Origin: Variovorax brevis
GTDB taxonomy: Bacteria; Pseudomonadota; Gammaproteobacteria; Burkholderiales; Burkholderiaceae_C
DNA length: 33,286 nucleotides
Assembly (NCBI RefSeq): GCF_030317105.1
Contig: NZ_JASZYG010000035.1
Location: forward strand, 1 to 33,286
Direction: 5' to 3'
Both the position numbers and the translations under genes were made by a program. Of the stretch, positions 25,103 to 33,286 are shown piece by piece (position 1 is the first letter of the stretch; every line of letters begins with the position of its first letter). The notes below the pieces were generated by a model that saw only the letters and a program-made list of their open reading frames with translations, made no database searches and was not told the DNA's origin.

Positions 25103-25399
25103 TCACTTCATGCCGAGCACCCAGTCCGCCAGCGTCTTCGCCTCGGCGGGCGTCACGTCGTTGGGCGGCATCGGGATCTGGCCCCAGACGCCCACACCAC
25201 CTTTCTGGATCTTGTCGGCGAGTGCCTGCGAGGCGCTCGCCTGGCCAGCGTATTTCGCGGCGATTTCCTTGAACCCCGGGCCAACCACCTTGTCCTTCAT
25301 GCCATGACAAGCCAGGCAGTTCTTCTTCTCGGCCAGTTTCTGATCGGCCATGGCGGGCAGCGCGGCGCAGAGCGCGAGCATCACGGTCAAGGCTTTCAT
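25103..25399 (-). CDS. Class I c-type cytochrome (c-551/c5-like)
   Basis: This 98-residue periplasmic cytochrome has a signal peptide (about 1-18, ending AMA), one haem motif CLACH (Cys28, Cys31, His32) and a probable distal ligand Met77 in GQIPMPPN, the typical pattern of small class I cytochromes. It is convergent with the lipoprotein gene. A TGAATTCAG motif lies about 75 bases upstream of its start, linking it to the GntR-controlled genes. It is the natural soluble electron acceptor for the PQQ dehydrogenase at 18496, which has no cytochrome domain of its own. Confidence 0.92.
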   Translation of the reverse strand: MKALTVMLALCAALPAMADQKLAEKKNCLACHGMKDKVVGPGFKEIAAKYAGQASASQALADKIQKGGVGVWGQIPMPPNDVTPAEAKTLADWVLGMK

Positions 25400-25472
25400 G
25401 CGGTCTCCTCATTCGAATGGGCGGGCCGGTAAGCGGCATTCACTTTAGTGGGCCATGGCGCAAGATGCACGA

Positions 25473-25482
25473 TTGAATTCAG
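25473..25482. promoter_or_regulatory. Putative GntR operator, site 4, before cytochrome c
   Basis: TTGAATTCAG is identical to site 2 at 17591-17600 and lies about 75 bases upstream of the cytochrome c start, in a place suited to transcriptional control. It lies nearly 8 kb from the other sites, which suggests that the cytochrome is part of the same regulon. Confidence 0.55.
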
Positions 25483-26139
25483 CATGCGACATTGCTGCGC
25501 GCCCACGCGGCAATCCGTATGTCAGCCAGAGCGTTCACCCTACTCTGACCACGAAACAACAACGCCGTGAAAGACGCGAGAGCCCGCTTCGGTCGATGTC
25601 CCCATTTGGTACCCGGCAGCAGACATCGATTGGTCTTCAGTTCCGGATGGCGCCGCTGTGCTTGCGTTGCATGTCCATATTCTCGTCGCCGCGCGGCGAA
25701 TACAAGCTATGTCCGCACTGGTTTTGGGACCAGTCGTCCATGCCGAGGTCTGCTTGAAGTCTGCGCGACTGGAGTCGGCGTGGCAGCTTGAGGTCAAGGG
25801 CCGGCCGCGAAAGACAGCAACCGGTGCGCTCCTGCTCTTGGCGGCGCAACGCACACCGACCGCCTTGGGCCCGAACTTGCCGGCCGCACGCCGCCGATGG
25901 GCGAATCGCTCGGGAGTTGGCGCGCGTACGCCGGCTGACTATTGGACAACGACATATCGGAATGACTGCGGCTGACCGTCCGAGAGCGCCTCCAAGGCTG
26001 CGCGATCATCACATCACGGAGCCTGGCGAGCGTGCTCGCCAGAGATCCTTTCCGCCTACTTTGGGCGCCGGAAGCACGAAGATTTCCTGCATGGCTTCGG
26101 AAGTCAGCGGCAGTTCGTACGGCGAACATGTACTTTTTT

Positions 26140-26174
26140 GTAACTACAGCAACCAAATTGTTGGCTGTTGTAAC
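26140..26174. promoter_or_regulatory. Dyad overlapping a promoter-like sequence before the NRPS unit
   Basis: GTAACTACAGC (26140-26150) and GCTGTTGTAAC (26164-26174) are imperfect inverted repeats (9 of 11 positions) with a 13-base centre. A promoter-like pair, TTGGCT at 26161-26166 and TAGTAT at 26184-26189 with 17-base spacing, overlaps the right arm. This suggests an operator controlling the NRPS unit, about 300 bases before its start. Confidence 0.4.
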
Positions 26175-26332
26175 GTATGACTTTAGTATCCATTTCGAAG
26201 CCCTGAAAGCAGCGAATATGGGACCCCGTCAAGCGGCTATATCCAGTCGTCTGCAGAGGGTCAGGGGCTGCCCGGACGGCCCAGCTCGCTCGCAAGCAAC
26301 GTGCTTTCGGAGACAACTTGGAGGTGCAAGCC

Positions 26333-26479
26333 ATGGAACTATCGGCAATCGAGCCAGCACTTGGCGTTGGGAAGGTTTGCCCCCATTCCAGCGGAACGCC
26401 CTCCAGACGGCAAGGACGGGCAATGGGCTTGGGTCGTGACCGCCGCCGCGCCCGGCAAGTTCAGCGCGTGGGGTTCTAA
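26333..26479 (+). CDS. Putative 48-residue leader ORF before the NRPS
   Basis: An ATG at 26333 with a strong GGAGG ribosome site eight bases away opens a 48-codon frame that stops at 26477-26479, one base before the chosen NRPS start. The product is basic and Arg-rich in its second half (RDRRRARQVQR) and is not an MbtH protein. Since the NRPS start has only a weak ribosome site, this ORF may serve translational coupling. It may equally be a chance ORF. Confidence 0.35.
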   Translation: MELSAIEPALGVGKVCPHSSGTPSRRQGRAMGLGRDRRRARQVQRVGF

Positions 26480-26480
26480 G

Positions 26481-29400
26481 ATGGACATGAGCACCAACCC
26501 CCACGCCGACACAGAGGACTTCGATCCCTTCGCAACGGGCGCGGTCGAGCGCGTCATCGGCAGCACCGAGGCGCAACGCGAGATCTGGCTGGCCGACCGG
26601 CTGGCGCCCGAGGCTTCGCTGGCCTACAACGAATCGGTGAGCCTGCTGCTGCGCGGCCCGCTGTCGCCCGAGGCGCTGCGCAGCGCACTCGACCAGACCT
26701 TGGCGCGCCACGAGTCGCTGCGCGCCTCCCTCTCGGGCGACGGCATGCAATTGCTCATCGAAGAGCCGGCGCCGTGCGAGTTGCCACTGCGCGACCTCGC
26801 CGGGCTTGACGACGCGGCTCGCGAGGCCGCGCTGGCCGGGGCGCGCGCCAAGGCGGTACAAACGCGCTTCGATCTCGAGCGCGGCCCGCTGCTGCGGGCC
26901 GAGATCCTGCGCTGTGGGCCCGAGTTGCATGAGTTGCTCCTCACCGCACACCACATCGTGTGCGACGGTTGGTCATGGGGCCGCATCATCGAGGATCTGG
27001 GCCTGCTCTACGCCCAAGCCGTTGGCCACGCTTCCGAGCCGCTGCCCGCGCCCGCCCGCTACGAAGACTACGTGCAGTGGGAGAACACCGAGGCCGCAGG
27101 CCCGCTGATGCAGGAGCACACGCGCTTCTGGGTCGAGCGATTTGCCGGCGGCAGCGTGCCGGTGATGGACCTGCCGACCGACCGCCCGCGGCCCGCCGTG
27201 CGCACCTTCGAGTCGCGCCGGGTCGACATGCTGATCGAAACGGAGTTGGTCCAGAAGGTCCGCCAGCTCGGCGCCGCCTCGGGCGCCAGCCTGTTCGCCA
27301 CGCTGTTCGGCGCTTTTGCCGGCGCCATGCAGCGACTCACGCAGCAGGGCGACCTGGTGATTGGCGTGGCCGCCGCCGGGCAGTCGGCCGCCGACATGCC
27401 CAACCTGGTGGGCCATTGCGTCAACGTGCTGCCCATCCGCATCGACGTTGACGACAGCGTGGGCATGCAGGCGCTTGTCCAGCATTCGGGAACGACGCTG
27501 CTCGACGCCTTCGAGCACCAGACAATGACCTACGGCGCGCTGCTCAAGAAACTGCGACTGCCGCGCGATCCCAGTCGGCCGACGCTGGTCAGTGTAGTGT
27601 TCAACCTCGACCAGGAGGCGGTGCTGACCGGCAACGCCTTCCCAGGCCTGACGGTGGAAATCGTGGCCAACCCACGCCACTTCGAGAACTTCGAGCTCTT
27701 CCTCAATTGCACGCCCACGACCCGGGGCCTGCAGCTGGAGTGCCAGTACAACACCGGCCTGTTCGACGAAGCCAGCGTGCGCCGTTGGCTGGGGCTACTG
27801 CGCACGGCGATGCAGCGCTTCGTGGCCGAACCGGCGCTGACGGTCGCGCAGGCGTTCGCACTCGATGAAGCCGATGGCGCGTTGCTGGCTTCCTTCAACC
27901 GCAGCAGCGGCGCCGCCCCGCGTGAGGAGTTGCTGCACGTCTGCTTCGAGCGGCTGGCTGCGGCGCAGCCTGACGCGCCTGCGCTGCGCTTTGGCCAGCG
28001 AACCATAAGCTACGCCGAGCTGAATGCGCAGGCCAACCGCATTGCCCATCGCCTGCTGGCGTTCGGCGTGCGTCCCGACGACCTTGTCGGCCTGTGCGTC
28101 GAGCGCGGCGTCGAGATGCTGGCTGGTCTGCTGGGCATCCTGAAGGCCGGCGCCGCCTACGTGCCGCTGGACCCGGGCTACCCGGCCGAACGCCTGGCTC
28201 ACATCCTGCGCGACAGCGCGCCGGCAGTGCTGCTCACCCAGTCCCAGCTTGTCACGCGCGTGCCGCCGACCGATGCGCCCGTGATCGTACTGGACGACAA
28301 CGCGCTGCTGGCCGGGCAGCCGGTGAACGATCCCGATACCGCGGCGCTGGGGCTTGCCCCTTCGCACCTGGCCTATGTGATCTACACCTCCGGCTCCACG
28401 GGCCTTCCGAAGGGCGTACTGGTCGAGCACCGCCAAGTCAGCCGGCTGTTCGCGGCCACGCAGCCCTGGTTCCAGTTCAACGCCCAAGACGCGTGGACCC
28501 TGTTCCACTCCTTTGCTTTCGACTTCTCGGTATGGGAGATTTGGGGCGCACTGCTGTACGGCGGGCAGCTGGTGGTTGTGCCCCAGCTCACCAGCCGCGA
28601 CCCGCAGGCGTTCTACCAATTGCTGTGCGAGCAGGGTGTGACGGTGCTCAATCAAACGCCCAGCGCGTTCCGGCAACTGATCGCCGCGCAGGCTGAGACC
28701 GGCGCCCCGGCGGCGCAGCACCGCCTGCGCACCGTGATCTTCGGCGGCGAGAAGCTGGAGCCGACCATGCTCGCGCCCTGGTACCGGCGCAAAGCCAACC
28801 AGGGCACGCAACTGGTCAACATGTACGGCATCACGGAGACCACCGTGCACGTGACCTACCGGCCCCTGAGCGCGCAGGACGCCGAAAGGAGCGGCATCAG
28901 TCCCATTGGCCAGCGCATCCCGGACCTGACAGTCCATGTGCTGGACGCGCACCGCCAGCCCGTGCCGGTCGGCGTTGTCGGCGAACTGTACGTGGGCGGC
29001 GCCGGCGTGGCTCGGGGCTACCTGAACAGACCCGAATTGAACACCGAGCGCTTCATTCCCGACCCCTTCGCCAGTCAGGCAGGCGCCCGCCTGTACAAGA
29101 CGGGCGACTTGGGCCGCTACAGGATCGATGGCAGCTTGGAGTACCTCGGCCGAAACGACTTCCAGGTCAAGATTCGTGGCTTTCGCATTGAACTGGGCGA
29201 AATCGAGGCCCGCCTGGCCGCCAGCGCCGGGGTGCGCGAGGCCACGGTGATCGCACGCGAGGATGTGCCCGGCGACCTGCGTCTGGTGGGCTACGTCAGC
29301 GCACAGGGCGGTGCCACGCTCTCGCCGGCAACATTGCGCAAGTCGCTGGCGGCCTCGCTGCCCGAATACATGGTGCCGGCCGCCATCATTGTGCTCCCCG

Positions 29401-31517
29401 CGCTGCCGCTCAACGCCAGCGGCAAGCTCGACCGCAAGTCGCTTCCCGCGCCCGAGTTGCAGGACATCCTCGGCGGCGCCGGGCCGCGTGTGCGCATCGA
29501 GCCCGCCAGCGACCTCGAGCGCCAGGTCCTCCTCCAGATGGAACAGGTGCTGAGCCTGCCCGGCCTGAGCATGGAGGACGACTTCTTCGCGCTCGGCGGC
29601 CACTCGCTGCTGGCGGCGCGGCTGGTCGCGGCCCTTGGCCGCGCCCTGGACATGAAGCTGCCGCTGGCCATGCTGTTCCAGGCGCCGACACCAGCGCTCC
29701 TGGCGCGCGCCATCGAGCAGTCCCGCGCCCAGGGGCAGGTGCGCGCACGCACGGTCATTGCGCATCGCGCCGATCAGCGCAGCGCGCCGCTCACGCCGAT
29801 GCAGGATCGCATCCGCTTCATCGAGGAACTGCACCCGAACCGCCCGATCTACAACGCGCCCTCGGGACACCGCCTGTACGGCCCGCTGGACCTGAAGGCC
29901 TTCGAAGCCGCACTGCGCGAGATGGTGCGGCGCCAGCCCGCGTTACGCACGGTGATGGGCACGGATCTCGTCACAGGTGCGCCCGTTACGATCGTGCGCG
30001 ACAGGTTGGACTTCACCCTGCCCGTGGAAGACCTTCGGGGCGTGCCCGAGGCCGAGCGCGACACGGTCCTGCGCGCGCGCCTGCAGGCGCTGGCGGACGC
30101 TCCCATGGACATCCACCGCGGGCCGCTGTGGCGCATCGCGCTGTACCGGCTGGCCGAGCAGGAACACGCGCTTGGCTTCGTGCCGCACCACCTGATCTGG
30201 GACGGCTGGTCCTTCGACATCTTCCAGTCCGATCTGGCGGCACTCTACGGCGCCTTCTCGCAGGGACAGCCCAACCCCCTGCCTCAACTCCCCCTCACGC
30301 ACGGCGACTATGCGGCCTGGTACGTGCACTGGCTCACCCAGCCCGAGGCACAAGCGCAGCTGACCTATTGGAAAGAGCGCTTCGCCCGCGTGCCGCCTTC
30401 GCCGGCCGCCCGCACCGACATGCCGCGCGGTGTCGGGCAGACCGGCCACGGCCGTAGTTGCTTTTTGAGCATCGACCGGCCCACCACCGACCGCCTGCAT
30501 GAGGTGGCGCGCCGGCACGACGTGACGCTCAACATGCTCACCCTGGGCGTGCTCGCACTGATGATGAGCAGCGTGATCGGCGCCCCCTCGGTCGTGGTCG
30601 CGACGCCAGTGCGCGGGCGTGACCTGCCCGAACTCGAACCCATCATGGGCTTCTTCAACAACCTGGTGCCGATACCGCTGGCGCTGGACGGCACGCAGAC
30701 GCTGGGCACCTTTTTGCAGGAGGTCAAGCGCGAACTGGTGGCCTCGATGGACCACCAGCAAATCCCCTTCGAGCAGCTGGCCACCGAGCCCGAGTTCTCT
30801 CGGCGTTCCCAAGGCGGCACGTTCTACCAGGTGCTGTTCTCGTTCCAGGACGCGCGCGAGCGCCCGATGGCCATCGGCTCGTTGCGGCATGAGCAGCTGC
30901 ACATCCCGCAGCGCGGCGCCACCGACGATCTGGGCCTGTGGCTGATGGAGAAGAACAATGGCCTGAGCGGCGCCATCACCTGCAACGCGGACATCTACAG
31001 TGCCGAGACCGGCGAGACCTTCCGCGAACGCTACCTCGAACTGCTGCAGCGCGTGATCGACATGCCCGGGGTCACGCTGGCCGCGCTGGCCGAGCCGGGC
31101 GATTCCGCCGCGGCCAAGCTGCTGGCCCGCCTGGCGGCCGGCCCCGAGGCCGAGGCCCAAGTCGAGCCGCGCGCGGCACCGACAGCGCTGCTGACGCCCG
31201 AACAGGCGGTGCTGGCGCAGGTATGGGCCAGCGTGCTGGACGTGAACGTCAACGACATTTATCCGACTGACACCTTCTTCGACCTCGGGGGCGATTCGCT
31301 ACTGGCCATGCGCGCAGTGCGGCAGGCCGAGCAGACCCTTGGCTACCGCATCGAGGCGCGGCGCTACCTGTTCGAGAGCCTTGCGCAGCTTTCGGCCGGC
31401 GGCTCTGTGATTGAGGTGCGTGCCGGCGAAGGCGAGCTGGCGATAGCCGCCGCGACCCGGGAAGACGCGCCGCGCGGCCTGCTGGGCCGCATGAAGGCGG
31501 CGCTGGGCCGGCGTTAG
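26481..31517 (+). CDS. Non-ribosomal peptide synthetase, domain order C-A-T-C-T
   Basis: This 1678-residue synthetase has a condensation domain (about 20-460; HHIVCDG at 157-163), an adenylation domain (about 480-1000; TSGSTGLPKG at 636-645), a carrier domain (GGHSLLA, Ser1042), a second condensation domain (about 1080-1520; HHLIWDG at 1236-1242) and a second carrier domain (GGDSLLA, Ser1606). Reading the A-domain pocket against GrsA gives DFWNIGMVHK (Asp681, Phe682, Trp685 and later positions), the known L-threonine code. Both condensation active sites are intact. The second module has no A domain and there is no thioesterase, epimerase or reductase, so the second carrier must be loaded and the product released by other proteins. 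I chose ATG 26481 (or 26487); earlier in-frame sequence is unlike NRPS. No MbtH, PPTase or transporter lies nearby. Confidence 0.93.
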   Translation: MDMSTNPHADTEDFDPFATGAVERVIGSTEAQREIWLADRLAPEASLAYNESVSLLLRGPLSPEALRSALDQTLARHESLRASLSGDGMQLLIEEPAPCELPLRDLAGLDDAAREAALAGARAKAVQTRFDLERGPLLRAEILRCGPELHELLLTAHHIVCDGWSWGRIIEDLGLLYAQAVGHASEPLPAPARYEDYVQWENTEAAGPLMQEHTRFWVERFAGGSVPVMDLPTDRPRPAVRTFESRRVDMLIETELVQKVRQLGAASGASLFATLFGAFAGAMQRLTQQGDLVIGVAAAGQSAADMPNLVGHCVNVLPIRIDVDDSVGMQALVQHSGTTLLDAFEHQTMTYGALLKKLRLPRDPSRPTLVSVVFNLDQEAVLTGNAFPGLTVEIVANPRHFENFELFLNCTPTTRGLQLECQYNTGLFDEASVRRWLGLLRTAMQRFVAEPALTVAQAFALDEADGALLASFNRSSGAAPREELLHVCFERLAAAQPDAPALRFGQRTISYAELNAQANRIAHRLLAFGVRPDDLVGLCVERGVEMLAGLLGILKAGAAYVPLDPGYPAERLAHILRDSAPAVLLTQSQLVTRVPPTDAPVIVLDDNALLAGQPVNDPDTAALGLAPSHLAYVIYTSGSTGLPKGVLVEHRQVSRLFAATQPWFQFNAQDAWTLFHSFAFDFSVWEIWGALLYGGQLVVVPQLTSRDPQAFYQLLCEQGVTVLNQTPSAFRQLIAAQAETGAPAAQHRLRTVIFGGEKLEPTMLAPWYRRKANQGTQLVNMYGITETTVHVTYRPLSAQDAERSGISPIGQRIPDLTVHVLDAHRQPVPVGVVGELYVGGAGVARGYLNRPELNTERFIPDPFASQAGARLYKTGDLGRYRIDGSLEYLGRNDFQVKIRGFRIELGEIEARLAASAGVREATVIAREDVPGDLRLVGYVSAQGGATLSPATLRKSLAASLPEYMVPAAIIVLPALPLNASGKLDRKSLPAPELQDILGGAGPRVRIEPASDLERQVLLQMEQVLSLPGLSMEDDFFALGGHSLLAARLVAALGRALDMKLPLAMLFQAPTPALLARAIEQSRAQGQVRARTVIAHRADQRSAPLTPMQDRIRFIEELHPNRPIYNAPSGHRLYGPLDLKAFEAALREMVRRQPALRTVMGTDLVTGAPVTIVRDRLDFTLPVEDLRGVPEAERDTVLRARLQALADAPMDIHRGPLWRIALYRLAEQEHALGFVPHHLIWDGWSFDIFQSDLAALYGAFSQGQPNPLPQLPLTHGDYAAWYVHWLTQPEAQAQLTYWKERFARVPPSPAARTDMPRGVGQTGHGRSCFLSIDRPTTDRLHEVARRHDVTLNMLTLGVLALMMSSVIGAPSVVVATPVRGRDLPELEPIMGFFNNLVPIPLALDGTQTLGTFLQEVKRELVASMDHQQIPFEQLATEPEFSRRSQGGTFYQVLFSFQDARERPMAIGSLRHEQLHIPQRGATDDLGLWLMEKNNGLSGAITCNADIYSAETGETFRERYLELLQRVIDMPGVTLAALAEPGDSAAAKLLARLAAGPEAEAQVEPRAAPTALLTPEQAVLAQVWASVLDVNVNDIYPTDTFFDLGGDSLLAMRAVRQAEQTLGYRIEARRYLFESLAQLSAGGSVIEVRAGEGELAIAAATREDAPRGLLGRMKAALGRR

Positions 31518-31653
31518 CGGCCAGCGTGCGCCCCGGCAGGAATGATCATGCGCCCTGGCGCCCTGCGACGCCGCGCGCTGGCTCCGCTCCCGGCCGACGC
31601 GCGCGTGTGCGCCGCATGTTTTCGCTTCGAGCACGACCGCCACCGTTTCATCA

Positions 31654-32049
31654 TCACCACGCGCGCCGCCCGCGGTGGTCACTTTGAAGGCCTTGTCCGT
31701 CAATCGTTCGGCATGCCCCGCCTGTCGCTGGTGGCATGGTCGAAAACCGGGCGCGCAAGAAAACGTCGCGCGCATCCGTGGCCACCGACAAGAGCCGTTC
31801 AGTGGCGTCGCTGAATTCCTGCTGGCGCCTTGTCACTTCCTCGTCGGTCAAGGCCACCGAAGTCAAACCTTCGACCCGACACGGTTCACCCGCATCAAGA
31901 TGCCCGCCGGTCATCATCGTGCCACGGTAAAACTGCCTCGTGACCGGATCACGGAATATCCCGATGCCATTGGCATCCAGATCCCAGCACTCCAACCCGC
32001 CCTCGTCGCCGTCATGCGGAGTCCTGCCGCCACCATGGACTTCAGTCAT
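31654..32049 (-). CDS. Small hypothetical protein, convergent with the NRPS
   Basis: I do not recognise this 131-residue product. An AAGGA ribosome site eight bases before ATG 32049 and plausible codon use support it as a gene. The middle (DLDANGIGIFRDPVTRQFYRG, then a helical SVALTDEEVTRRQQEF segment) looks like folded protein, but the last 30 residues are rich in Gly and Arg and may reflect a frameshift, since another minus-strand frame is open across 31299-31775. No signal peptide or membrane segment is seen. It is convergent with the NRPS gene. Confidence 0.45.
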   Translation of the reverse strand: MTEVHGGGRTPHDGDEGGLECWDLDANGIGIFRDPVTRQFYRGTMMTGGHLDAGEPCRVEGLTSVALTDEEVTRRQQEFSDATERLLSVATDARDVFLRARFSTMPPATGGACRTIDGQGLQSDHRGRRAW

Positions 32050-32464
32050 GGGCGTGGTCCTTGATCTTCATGTTTGAGTGAGGAGCGGGCCCCGCAGCGC
32101 TTGTACCGCTTGCGGAGCCTGCGTCTTTGTACCGCGATCAGGGCAGCAGGAACATCGGAAAAGCCCTGTGCCGGCGCAGCTGGACAGGGTCAGTCGCTGC
32201 TGTGAGGCGGCACGACAAACTGCCCCCTCAGGCGATCTATTTAACAGCGATACTGCCCGCATGCCTGAGTGAGGCGGCTCGTCGACAATCGCGGAGTCGT
32301 TACTGGCGTCGAACAGCCGGTTCGGCGTGCCATGGAATGGGGGCCCATCTCAGTCAGTCAGCATCGACCGCTGACCAGCGGCTTCACAGCGAAAGCGGGC
32401 ATCGCCCTCTGCGCATGAACCCGAGGTGTCGAGCGCGTACCTGGGGCAAATCTTTGCACAACAG
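32050..32464. other. Intergenic region between two minus-strand genes
   Basis: About 415 bases lack a recognisable gene. TTGTACCGC occurs twice (near 32101 and 32127), the only repeat that I noticed. The promoter of the small hypothetical gene should lie at its left end. Confidence 0.45.
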
Positions 32465-33049
32465 TCATGGCGCAGTGGCACGGACGACGCTGCCGGCACA
32501 GATGAAGTTGCCGCCCCCGAGGTGATGGATCGTTTGCAGCGCAGCGTTGCTATCGTCGAACAACCAATGCCCGTTCCGGAAGATCCGCGCATCGGCTGTT
32601 GCGCCAACTACTTCGGCAAAGCAGGTGTCATAGGCGTCTTCGCTGTGCCGCTCAGGTATCAATCGGCATTCGAGCCAGGCCGAGCAACCGGAAGACAAGA
32701 CCGGCAGATTCAATACTGGACTGGTCTCCGTGCCGATCGCGAAGTGTTCGAACTTGTCCATGGTTCGACCGCTCGTGCTGCCCACCGCGTGCGTGAGGTC
32801 GACCAGCGCACTGCCAGGCAAGCAGATGGCAAAAGTGCCGCTGGCTGCAATCAACTCTCGGGTGAATGTGTGCTTGTCAATGACCACGGCGATGCGCGGA
32901 GGCGTGAACTCCACCGGCATCGACCACGCCGCGGCCATGACGTTGCGGCGGGTGCCGTCAGAACTGGTGACCAACACCGTCGGTCCGTGGTTGATCAGGC
33001 GACTGGCGTGCTCAAGAGCCACCGGTTGAAAGTTGTTCGTGTTCGACAT
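32465..33049 (-). CDS. Flavin reductase-family protein (FMN-binding split barrel)
   Basis: This 194-residue protein resembles the flavin reductase/DIM6-NTAB family, which binds FMN in a split beta-barrel and often supplies reduced flavin to monooxygenases. Family-like features are RLINHGPTVLVTSSDGTRRNVMAAAW near the start (the flavin-phosphate region), FTPPRIAVVIDKHTFTRELI, and GTFAICLPG; the later part contains CRLIPER and FAEVVGA strands. I chose ATG 33049 (MSNTNNFQPV); the in-frame ATG at 33112 would add 21 residues resembling no family member. No monooxygenase partner lies in the window, so it may act alone as an oxidoreductase. It appears unrelated to the NRPS, being on the other strand with 950 bases between. 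Confidence 0.87.
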   Translation of the reverse strand: MSNTNNFQPVALEHASRLINHGPTVLVTSSDGTRRNVMAAAWSMPVEFTPPRIAVVIDKHTFTRELIAASGTFAICLPGSALVDLTHAVGSTSGRTMDKFEHFAIGTETSPVLNLPVLSSGCSAWLECRLIPERHSEDAYDTCFAEVVGATADARIFRNGHWLFDDSNAALQTIHHLGGGNFICAGSVVRATAP

Positions 33050-33226
33050 GCCGGCGATTGGACAGCAAGACAGAAAAGCCCGCCAGGGGAGGCGAAGCGA
33101 CAAAGAAAACATCGGGCAAATCGATGCTCAGCGACGATTTATATCGCTTTCGGTTATGCGAATCGCGTCTTAGAGTCGTAGGCGATCAATTAAACGCGTC
33201 CTTGCCGAGCGTTCTCGATTTGGACC

Positions 33227-33286
33227 ATGACCCTTCGTTCCCGACGCAGTCACAATGATGAAGATGTCGTCGACCCCGAGCCCCGA
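33227..33286 (+). CDS. Possible 5' end of a gene cut by the window edge
   Basis: An ATG at 33227 opens 20 codons that remain open to the window end (MTLRSRRSHNDEDVVDPEPR). An alternative frame from ATG 33252 is also open. The fragment is too short to judge; it is listed only because it is divergent from the flavin reductase gene, where a promoter region would be expected. Confidence 0.2.
   Translation, partial: MTLRSRRSHNDEDVVDPEPR

Larger units (their letters stand above)
25400..26332. other. Long intergenic region before the NRPS unit
   Basis: About 930 bases lack a recognisable gene; the ORFs overlap on several frames and have no domain. The left end holds the cytochrome c promoter region and a TGAATTCAG site. 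The right end (26125-26200) is clearly more AT-rich and holds a promoter-like region with a dyad. The middle looks like degenerate sequence. Confidence 0.5.

Noticed and set aside
27795..29870. A 691-codon minus-strand ORF inside the NRPS
   Set aside because: Antisense shadow of the A domain, with Arg/Gln/His-rich composition typical of such frames.
31542..31814. A 90-codon plus-strand ORF after the NRPS, considered as an MbtH-like or release protein
   Set aside because: It has none of the MbtH conserved Trp pattern or a hydrolase motif, and overlaps the more plausible minus-strand gene.
1..33286. CRISPR arrays, tRNA or rRNA genes, intact insertion sequences, prophage or conjugation genes
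   Set aside because: No spaced repeat series, cloverleaf-like or rRNA-like sequence, transposase or integrase motif was seen by eye.

Overview
The window looks like accessory chromosome from a high-GC betaproteobacterium of the order Burkholderiales, probably Comamonadaceae and close to Variovorax, Polaromonas or Acidovorax. The signs are two Bug-family periplasmic binding proteins beside LysR and amidohydrolase genes, a polyhydroxyalkanoate granule-family protein, FCD-type GntR regulators, TRAP and PQQ-dehydrogenase genes, and long intergenic stretches without credible ORFs. The genus is an inference; no marker gene is present.

Region 1 (about 340-5130) is a small carboxylate uptake and hydrolysis island. 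It holds an amidohydrolase/lactonase overlapping a Bug binding protein, a convergent LysR regulator, a second Bug protein divergent from LysR, and a truncated ATP-grasp carboxylate-CoA ligase. Near-identical ATAAG-N5-CTTAT sites lie before the amidohydrolase and between LysR and the second Bug gene, so one LysR protein probably controls both units. Region 2 (5313-8920) has a PHA granule-family protein and a large cyclase-ATPase-repeat signalling protein.

Region 3 (9458-25399) is the most coherent part. On the minus strand are a GntR regulator, an acyl-CoA ligase, TRAP DctP, fused TRAP DctQM, a ThDP enzyme of the oxalyl-CoA decarboxylase/2-hydroxyacyl-CoA lyase/acetolactate synthase superfamily, and a second, paralogous GntR. 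Divergent on the plus strand are a Tat-exported Rieske protein, a PQQ alcohol dehydrogenase with a lanthanide-type Asp, an AldA-like aldehyde dehydrogenase, an AEC permease and a four-gene membrane unit (ExbB-like, ExbD-like, a membrane-anchored protein and a frameshifted lipoprotein). A class I cytochrome c converges on the end of that operon. TGAATTCAG occurs four times in the window, always intergenic: three copies in the GntR/Rieske divergent region and one before cytochrome c. A TTGAATTCGG variant precedes the second GntR. I infer a GntR-controlled catabolon that could oxidise a 1,2-diol or other short alcohol to a 2-hydroxy acid in the periplasm and cytoplasm, import the acid by TRAP, activate it with CoA and cleave it with the ThDP enzyme. 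The substrate is not proven by the sequence.

Region 4 (26333-33286) carries an apparently orphan NRPS with the order C-A-T-C-T, a threonine-type A-domain code (DFWNIGMVHK), and neither a second A domain nor a thioesterase. It is followed by a small hypothetical protein and a flavin reductase-family protein on the minus strand. I saw no tRNA, rRNA, CRISPR array or intact insertion sequence.
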